Shown here piece by piece: positions 5,655 through 10,613 of a DNA stretch of 10,613 nt. The notes beneath the pieces were generated by a model. The model saw only the letters and a list, made by a program, of their open reading frames with translations, made no database searches and was not told the origin of the DNA. Made by a program: the position numbers and the translations under genes. This DNA is from DASSBG01 sp965651365. Lineage in GTDB: Bacteria > Pseudomonadota > Gammaproteobacteria > Xanthomonadales > Rhodanobacteraceae. The DNA is taken from NCBI GenBank assembly GCA_965651365.1, contig CBFGSA010000097.1, forward strand, positions 1-10,613, given 5' to 3'. The first letter of the stretch is position 1, and every line of letters begins with the position of its first letter.

Positions 5655-8600
5655 TCAGCCGGAGCGCAGCTCGTGGGCGATGTCGACGAAGCCGAGGATG
5701 CGTGCGACGTCGGCGGGGGTGCGGTTGTGGCCGTCGCGGGCAGTGCGGTCGGCTCCGCGCGCCAGCAGCAGGCGGGCCGGGCCGGCGAGCGCGTGCATGG
5801 CGCAGGCGTGGAGCGGAGTGACGCCGCGTGAATCGGCCACATTGGGTGGCGCACCCGCTTCCAGCAACACCGGCAGCACGGCGCCCAGATGGATGGCATT
5901 GCACGGACTGCCCGGGCGCGCGTGGGCACCAAGCATGAACAGCAGCGCACTTGCTCCGTTTTGATCGGTGCGCGCCGTGTCGGCACCATGCTCCAGCAAC
6001 ACATCTAGCAGGCGACTGGCCGCCAGGCTGTCCTCGTTGCCGAAACAGAACTGGGCCGCGGCGTGCAAGGCGGTGCGGCCATTGTCATCGGCCACCGCAA
6101 CATCGGCGCCGGCCTGCAGCAGCCGACGGGCAATTTCGGCGTACCCGAGCGCCGCACTGACCAGCAAGGCGGTGGCGCCACCGTGCAGCTTCTGGTCCAG
6201 GGCCGCGCCGTGTTCAAGCAGATGGCTGACCAGATCGGTCTGCCTTGTGGTCACGGCAGCGGTCAGGGCCGTGGCCCCACCCGGCGTACTCAGGCCCACG
6301 CTTGCGCCGGCATCGAGCAGCACCCGGGCAACCGGGGCGTGGCCATTGCCACACGCACGGATCAGGGCGGTTGCGCCCTGTTTGTCACGTACATTGATGT
6401 CGAAATCGAGTTCCAGCAGCCGCTCGACCGCGGCGGCATCGCCGGCAGCGGCAGCCTGTGGCAGATCGGTCGGGGAAAGCACCCTTCCGGGCAGCGGCCA
6501 CGCTCCCCAGCGCAGCCAGGGCATGCACGCCGTGTCGCCCGCTTCCAAGGCCTGACCCAGCGGCGTTTCACCGGCCGCGTCGGTCGCTTCCGGATTGGCA
6601 CCTGCCGCGATCAAGGCCCGCACCATGGGCAAGGCAAGGCCGCGATCGGCCTTGAGCGCATGATGCAGCGGCGTCTGGCCCTTGCTGTCGCGCACATCCG
6701 GGTTGCAGCCATGCGCCAGCAGCAGGTTCAGCGTGTGGCTCATGCCGTTGTGTGCTGCGTGATGCAGCGGTGTCATGCCGTCCTCATCGGCGCCGAACAG
6801 GTCCGCGTCGTGCTGCAGCAGCCTGGGAACCAGCGCCGCGCCCTCGGCGGCACTGCCCAGGCCGCGCATTGCCTGTGCAAGCAGGCCGCGACCGGCGATG
6901 CCCTGGCCCATGCCGAGCAGTTCGTCCAGCGCAACCATCGACGCTGGCAGGTGGTCAAGCACAACGGCGGCCAGATGGCGACCGTCGGCATGGCGGGCGT
7001 TGGCCTTCAGGCCATTCTCGAACAGCCAGCGGCGTGCGCTGGCCGCTTCCGGATCCAGCAGTTCGAGGTACAGATCCACCCGGGTCTGCTCGGGCCATTC
7101 ACGGATCAACCGTCGAAATCCGGACACCGCGGCCCAGTGACCGAAACGCAGTGCATCAAGCAGGTGTTCGGGACTGTCGGCTCCGGGCTCGGGGTCGAGA
7201 TCGTCGCAATGACTGGCCGGCAAAGGCGTGTCCGGATCCATCAGCGCAACCAAGTTCCAGCGCCCGGCTGCGGCAGCGTGGTCCAGCGGGCTGCGCCCGT
7301 CCTTGCCTGGGGCGCGCGGATCGGCGCCCAGTTGCAGCACGATGCGAACGGTGTCGACATCAGCGCGCGGTGACTGGCAGGCCAGCATCAGGGCGTCGCG
7401 CCCGTGATGGTCACGCGCCGTCACATCCGGGTGACTGGCAGCGAGCGTTTCCAGCACCATGTTGGCACCGGCACGCGCCGCCTCCATCAACGCCGTGGTC
7501 CCACGCTGATCGGCACAGTTGATGTCGGCGCCCGCAGCCAGCAGGGTGGCAACCAGTTGCTCGTGCCCGGCCAGCGCGGCGTGAATCAGCGCGCTGCGGC
7601 CCAGTATGTCTGTGGCATCGACGCGCGCGCCATGGGCGAGGAGCTGCTTGGCGACCTCCGGTTGGTCCGCGGTCGCATCGGCAGCGGCGATCAGGGCCGG
7701 CAGTGCATTGGCCACATCGGGCAGGGCCTTGTGCTTCAGCAGCCAGGTGACCATGTCGTGGCTGCCGGCCTGGCACGCCAGTGCCAGCGCGCTGTACCCG
7801 GCCCGATTGAGCGCATTGATGTCGGCCCCGGCATCGTTCAGCATGGCCCCCACCTCGGCATCATTGCCGAGCGCGGCAAAATGCAGCGCCCGGTTGCCTT
7901 CGGCATCGGTCACCGCGGAATCGGCGCCATTGGCGAGCAGGGTCATCACCACACTGCCACGATTCCGGCGCGCATCACGCACGGCAATCAGCAAGGGCGC
8001 GAGCCCGCGACCATCGCCCTGCACCGGTGCGCCGCGTGCAATCAGGGCACGCAGCAGACGTGCGTCCGGCAGCAGGGTCGCCAGCATCATCACCGAGCGC
8101 TGGTCGCGATCTTGCGGGTCCGGCCGTGCGGTCGGGTCGGCATCGGCCGCCAGCAACGCCAGTGCGCGTTCCGTGTCGCCCGCGCGTGCCGCCTCGAGCA
8201 GCGCATGCTCGCGCTGGCCGGGCTGAATGTCCTGCACCGGCAGGCTCAGACTCTGTGCCGCCGGCTGCGGCGACCGGCCCAGCGAGGCAGTCGACCGGGC
8301 GGAACCTGCCGTCATCAGCATGCCGGCGCGGACACAGCGCCAGACCATGATCAGCGCCAGCAGCGGCAGCAGTAGCGCCAGCCATACCGCCACATGAAAC
8401 CCGCTTGCCATGGACCGAGGCCACGGCACCAGGCCCGCCAGAGCGAGCATGACGTAGCTGCTGGTGAACTGGCACAGGCCAACCGGCAGCATGAACCGGT
8501 CCGGCCGCGCATTGGCGGCTCGCAACAGCTTCTGCATCCGTGCGTGAAGCGGCCGGATTTCCGCGGCAGGCCTGGATTGGCCATCCGTGAAGTCGACAAG

Positions 8601-8990
8601 CAGCGCCGCACACCACGGCCACAGCCCCCAGACCGACGCCACGGCCAGACCGAAGGCCAGCGACAACACCACGCTGGCGGCCAGACTCGGGGCCTGCGCC
8701 AGGCTCAAAAGTGGCCATGCGGTGAGCAGGTACAGCCAGGCCATGAAGCCGACCTGCAACAGCATATGCAGGCCCAGGCGTTGCAACAGCGAGCGCATCG
8801 GCAACTGCGGCAGACAAGCCAGCACGCGGGCGCTGGCGGCAACGGCCAGGGCCTGCAAAAGCAGCAGTGCCGGCAGGCGCCAATGCTCCGGCAGCCACCA
8901 GGCCAGCGCAGCGCAGGCCCAGACCGGGGCAAATCCGTGGATGGCGCCGATCAGGGTCGGCTTGGGGTGCTGGTGCACAATCGCCTGCAA
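5655..8990 (-). CDS. Large membrane-anchored ankyrin-repeat protein
   Basis: 1,111 residues if read from the TTG at 8990, or 1,107 from the in-frame GTG at 8976-8978. The GTG has AGG five bases upstream and is my preferred start; no in-frame ATG occurs before residue 65. The N-terminal quarter holds about six hydrophobic helices (roughly 13-33, 39-60, 76-97, 104-132, 168-188, 198-217), with a hydrophilic stretch at 133-167. From about residue 258 to the end come some 22-25 ankyrin repeats of the G-x-TALxxAAxxG...LLxxGADxxxxD kind, for example GRSALIHAALAGHEQLVATLL and GMTPLHHAAHNGM (from G738). They fall in two good blocks (about 258-600 and 738-1108) separated by a degenerate stretch (606-737). 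Ankyrin repeats bind proteins; with no enzymatic domain visible, this is probably a membrane scaffold, with repeats most likely cytoplasmic. Its partner is unknown. It is transcribed divergently from the FadL-type gene and convergently with the oxidoreductase. Confidence 0.9.
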   Translation of the reverse strand: MQAIVHQHPKPTLIGAIHGFAPVWACAALAWWLPEHWRLPALLLLQALAVAASARVLACLPQLPMRSLLQRLGLHMLLQVGFMAWLYLLTAWPLLSLAQAPSLAASVVLSLAFGLAVASVWGLWPWCAALLVDFTDGQSRPAAEIRPLHARMQKLLRAANARPDRFMLPVGLCQFTSSYVMLALAGLVPWPRSMASGFHVAVWLALLLPLLALIMVWRCVRAGMLMTAGSARSTASLGRSPQPAAQSLSLPVQDIQPGQREHALLEAARAGDTERALALLAADADPTARPDPQDRDQRSVMMLATLLPDARLLRALIARGAPVQGDGRGLAPLLIAVRDARRNRGSVVMTLLANGADSAVTDAEGNRALHFAALGNDAEVGAMLNDAGADINALNRAGYSALALACQAGSHDMVTWLLKHKALPDVANALPALIAAADATADQPEVAKQLLAHGARVDATDILGRSALIHAALAGHEQLVATLLAAGADINCADQRGTTALMEAARAGANMVLETLAASHPDVTARDHHGRDALMLACQSPRADVDTVRIVLQLGADPRAPGKDGRSPLDHAAAAGRWNLVALMDPDTPLPASHCDDLDPEPGADSPEHLLDALRFGHWAAVSGFRRLIREWPEQTRVDLYLELLDPEAASARRWLFENGLKANARHADGRHLAAVVLDHLPASMVALDELLGMGQGIAGRGLLAQAMRGLGSAAEGAALVPRLLQHDADLFGADEDGMTPLHHAAHNGMSHTLNLLLAHGCNPDVRDSKGQTPLHHALKADRGLALPMVRALIAAGANPEATDAAGETPLGQALEAGDTACMPWLRWGAWPLPGRVLSPTDLPQAAAAGDAAAVERLLELDFDINVRDKQGATALIRACGNGHAPVARVLLDAGASVGLSTPGGATALTAAVTTRQTDLVSHLLEHGAALDQKLHGGATALLVSAALGYAEIARRLLQAGADVAVADDNGRTALHAAAQFCFGNEDSLAASRLLDVLLEHGADTARTDQNGASALLFMLGAHARPGSPCNAIHLGAVLPVLLEAGAPPNVADSRGVTPLHACAMHALAGPARLLLARGADRTARDGHNRTPADVARILGFVDIAHELRSG

Positions 8991-9013
8991 AAGCCTCGGG
9001 TTTGGTCCCGGGC

Positions 9014-9044
9014 AGTATACGATTCATGCCGAAATTTTGCGCAA
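9014..9044 (-). promoter_or_regulatory. Candidate promoter of the ankyrin gene
   Basis: Read on the minus strand, TATACT (9019-9014) is a 5-of-6 match to a -10 box. TTGCGC (9044-9039) could serve as -35, but the 19-base spacing is long. Transcription would start near 9007, only about 29 bases before the preferred GTG start, which supports a start at 8978 or 8990 over anything further upstream. The -35 lies in the 8-base palindrome TTGCGCAA (9037-9044), a possible binding site in the divergent promoter region. Confidence 0.4.
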
Positions 9045-9154
9045 CACGAGCTACTGGCATCAAGGCAATGCTGCACCCGCACTTGCATCCCGGGGCGGCA
9101 GCGTTCAAAGTGGCACCCAGCAGTCTAAACAACCGTATGAATCGGCGGCCGGAG

Positions 9155-9168
9155 CACTCTCGCGAGTG
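9155..9168 (+). promoter_or_regulatory. Small palindrome just before the fadL-type ribosome site
   Basis: CACTC and GAGTG are exact inverted repeats around TCGC, ending 11 bases before the AGGAG ribosome site of the FadL-type gene. It could be an operator or a short leader hairpin affecting translation. It does not look like the E. coli FadR site. Arms of five bases may occur by chance. Confidence 0.22.
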
Positions 9169-9192
9169 ACGGTCCATCCAGGAGCAATGCAA

Positions 9193-10530
9193 ATGACACC
9201 GACCCAGATCGATGCACCCCGTTTTACCGCACCCCGCCTTGCCATGGCTGCGCTGGCCCTGGCCGTATCCGGCGCACTGGCCATGCCGCTGACGGCACAA
9301 GCCAGCGGCTTCCAGCTCAAGGAAAACAGTGCCAAGGGCCTGGGCCGGGCCTTTGCCGGCTCTGCTGCAGCGCCCGGCGACGTATCGGCCGTGGTCAATA
9401 ACCCGGCGGCCATGAGCACGCTCGATGGCGTGTACTTCAAGGCCGACCTCACCCTGATCAATTTCAGCACCAAGTTCCAGGGCGGCGGCAGCGATGTCAC
9501 TGGCGCGCCGCTGACCGGTGGCAACGGTGGCGAAGGTGGCCTGACCCAGCCCGTTCCGGCCATGTACCTGGCCATGCCGGTGGGCGAAGCAAGCCACATC
9601 GGCGTGGCCATCACCGTGCCCTACGGCTTCACCACCGAATACAACAAGGACTGGGTCGGTCGCTACAAGGCGGTCAAGTCGCACCTGCAGTCACTGGATT
9701 TCATTGTTTCCTATTCCTATGCCTTCAACAATCGCTTCTCGCTGGGCGGCAGCCTGATCGGACAACAGACCAAGGCCGACCTGACCAGCATGGTCGACTA
9801 CGGCACCTTTCTGGGCGAGCCGCAATCGCATGATGGTCTGGCGCGCATCACGGGCGACGCCACCGATTACGGCTGGCAGCTCGGGGCACTGTGGAAATTG
9901 AGCGATCGGGACAGCCTGGGGCTCAACTACCGCGCCAAGATCGACCATACGCTCAAGGGCAACGCCACTTTCCACGATGTGCCGACACAATTGGCCGCTC
10001 TGGTGCAGGCCGGCAACTTCCAGGACACCCAGGGCAAGGCCGACTTCGCCACGCCCTATACTGCCGTGCTGAGTTACTGGCACCAGGGCGACCGGATCGG
10101 CTTCGGCGCCGACGTCTCGCGCACCGGCTGGTCCAGCTTCAAGGAATTGCGGGTCAAGTACAATTCCGGGCAGGGCGACACGGTGGAGCCGGAAGACTGG
10201 CGCGACACGACCTATTTCTCGCTGGGTGGCGACTACCGGATCAGCAACATGTGGAAGGTCCGCGCCGGTATCGCCTACGACGAAACCCCGACCCGCGACA
10301 CCACGCGCACGCCGCGCGTCCCCGATGGAGGTCGGCGCTGGCTCTCATTTGGCTTCGACTACACGCCAAGCCGCGACTTCGAGCTGAATGTCGGCTTTGC
10401 CCATTTGTGGGTCGATGACGCCCCGATGGAAAACTACGGTGCCACCGGCAGCCCGACTGGCAGCACCCTGTTCGGCAAAAACACCAACTCGGCCAACCTG
10501 CTGGGCGTATCGGGCACCTTCCGGTTTTAA
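9193..10530 (+). CDS. fadL: FadL-family outer-membrane long-chain fatty acid/hydrocarbon transporter
   Basis: 445 residues, nearly identical in length to the E. coli FadL precursor (446). A signal peptide spans about 1-37 (Arg-containing start, hydrophobic core LAMAALALAVSGALA, cleavage after AQA). The mature protein starts SGFQLKENSAKGLGRAFAG, close to the FadL N-terminal hatch sequence (E. coli AGFQLNEFSSSGLGRAYSG), followed by the conserved NPA (N70-A72). The rest shows alternating beta-strand patterns typical of a barrel and ends in GVSGTFRF with a terminal Phe, the usual outer-membrane insertion signal. Family role: passive uptake of long-chain fatty acids or other hydrophobic compounds across the outer membrane; the exact substrate cannot be told. 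I chose the ATG at 9193 because AGGAG (9180-9184) lies eight bases upstream. The ATG at 9187 is only two bases from it. The frame stays open far upstream, but that part overlaps the ankyrin gene antisense and is not FadL-like. The symbol denotes the family, not proven orthology. Confidence 0.9.
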   Translation: MTPTQIDAPRFTAPRLAMAALALAVSGALAMPLTAQASGFQLKENSAKGLGRAFAGSAAAPGDVSAVVNNPAAMSTLDGVYFKADLTLINFSTKFQGGGSDVTGAPLTGGNGGEGGLTQPVPAMYLAMPVGEASHIGVAITVPYGFTTEYNKDWVGRYKAVKSHLQSLDFIVSYSYAFNNRFSLGGSLIGQQTKADLTSMVDYGTFLGEPQSHDGLARITGDATDYGWQLGALWKLSDRDSLGLNYRAKIDHTLKGNATFHDVPTQLAALVQAGNFQDTQGKADFATPYTAVLSYWHQGDRIGFGADVSRTGWSSFKELRVKYNSGQGDTVEPEDWRDTTYFSLGGDYRISNMWKVRAGIAYDETPTRDTTRTPRVPDGGRRWLSFGFDYTPSRDFELNVGFAHLWVDDAPMENYGATGSPTGSTLFGKNTNSANLLGVSGTFRF

Positions 10531-10556
10531 GAGCCGGGATTCGCGATTCGGGGCAA

Positions 10557-10592
10557 GCCGGACCGAACTGCCAGTGGCAGTTCGCAGCCGGC
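10557..10592 (+). terminator. Strong stem-loop after the fadL-type gene
   Basis: CGAACTGCCA (10564-10573) and TGGCAGTTCG (10575-10584) are perfect inverted repeats around one base, giving at least an 8-base stem with a 5-base loop. GCCGG (10557-10561) and CCGGC (10588-10592) extend it past a small internal loop. It begins 27 bases after the stop codon, as expected for a terminator. No T-run follows within view, so it may instead act as an mRNA-end stabiliser or with Rho. A short GATTCG tandem (10538-10543, 10545-10550) sits between stop and stem. Confidence 0.5.
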
Positions 10593-10613
10593 GAACGACC
10601 GGCCACGGATGGC

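Noticed and set aside
5452..5964. Plus-strand ORF starting in the gene-free region
   Set aside because: It runs antisense into the end of the ankyrin gene, has no good ribosome site and gives no recognisable protein.
6063..7373. Long plus-strand ORF (436 codons) inside the ankyrin gene
   Set aside because: Its translation is compositionally odd (rich in Gln, Arg, Gly), matches no family and lies antisense to clear ankyrin repeats. It is a by-product of GC-rich codon bias.
7404..8375. Second long plus-strand ORF (323 codons) antisense to the ankyrin gene
   Set aside because: Same reason: Gln/Arg/His-rich nonsense opposite well-formed ankyrin repeats.
8587..9192. N-terminal extension of the fadL-type frame (about 200 codons upstream of 9193)
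   Set aside because: It overlaps the ankyrin gene antisense, is not FadL-like, and would bury an obvious signal peptide. The ribosome site fits the ATG at 9193.
7975..9684. Minus-strand ORF of 569 codons spanning the fadL-type N-terminus, the divergent promoter and the ankyrin N-terminus
   Set aside because: It runs antisense to the FadL signal peptide and hatch and out of frame through the ankyrin membrane region. No family-like sequence appears in it.

Overview
This is high-GC proteobacterial chromosomal DNA. The gene set points to a gammaproteobacterium, most plausibly of the Xanthomonadales/Lysobacterales group: a FadL-type outer-membrane porin (so a Gram-negative), a KefB/KefC-type antiporter, a serine/threonine kinase with C-terminal TPRs, a very large membrane-anchored ankyrin protein, and intergenic DNA rich in short palindromes. 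The taxonomic placement is inference from gene style; no rRNA or tRNA gene is present to confirm it.

Layout: (1) 1-2076, plus strand, the 3' part of a membrane Ser/Thr kinase-TPR gene whose N-lobe lies upstream of the window. (2) 2139-5233, plus strand, a two-gene unit: a glutathione-gated-type K+/H+ antiporter (KefB/KefC family) and, overlapping it by 4 bases (ATGA), a DprE1-like FAD-dependent oxidoreductase. An extended -10 element lies in the 62-base gap before the antiporter. (3) 5234-5654, about 420 bases without a gene, between two convergent genes. It is packed with stem-loops: a stem-loop just past the oxidoreductase stop, two 29-base imperfect direct repeats, a 95-base element with 9-base terminal inverted repeats around a GTCATCCCGG-type hairpin, and two overlapping, mutually exclusive hairpins next to the ankyrin gene's stop. 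(4) 5655-8978 or 8990, minus strand, a protein of about 1,110 residues with six predicted membrane helices followed by some 22-25 ankyrin repeats. It appears to start with a non-ATG codon. (5) 9193-10530, plus strand, a FadL-family outer-membrane transporter with a signal peptide, divergent from the ankyrin gene across a ~200-base promoter region. A strong stem-loop follows it.

The genes look like housekeeping and envelope or stress functions (signalling kinase, cation efflux, flavin oxidoreductase, fatty-acid/hydrophobic-compound uptake) rather than one pathway. I see no transposase, integrase, CRISPR array, toxin-antitoxin pair or phage gene. The least explained parts are the membrane-ankyrin protein, the pairing of the antiporter with a DprE1-like enzyme, and the dense palindrome cluster between the convergent genes.
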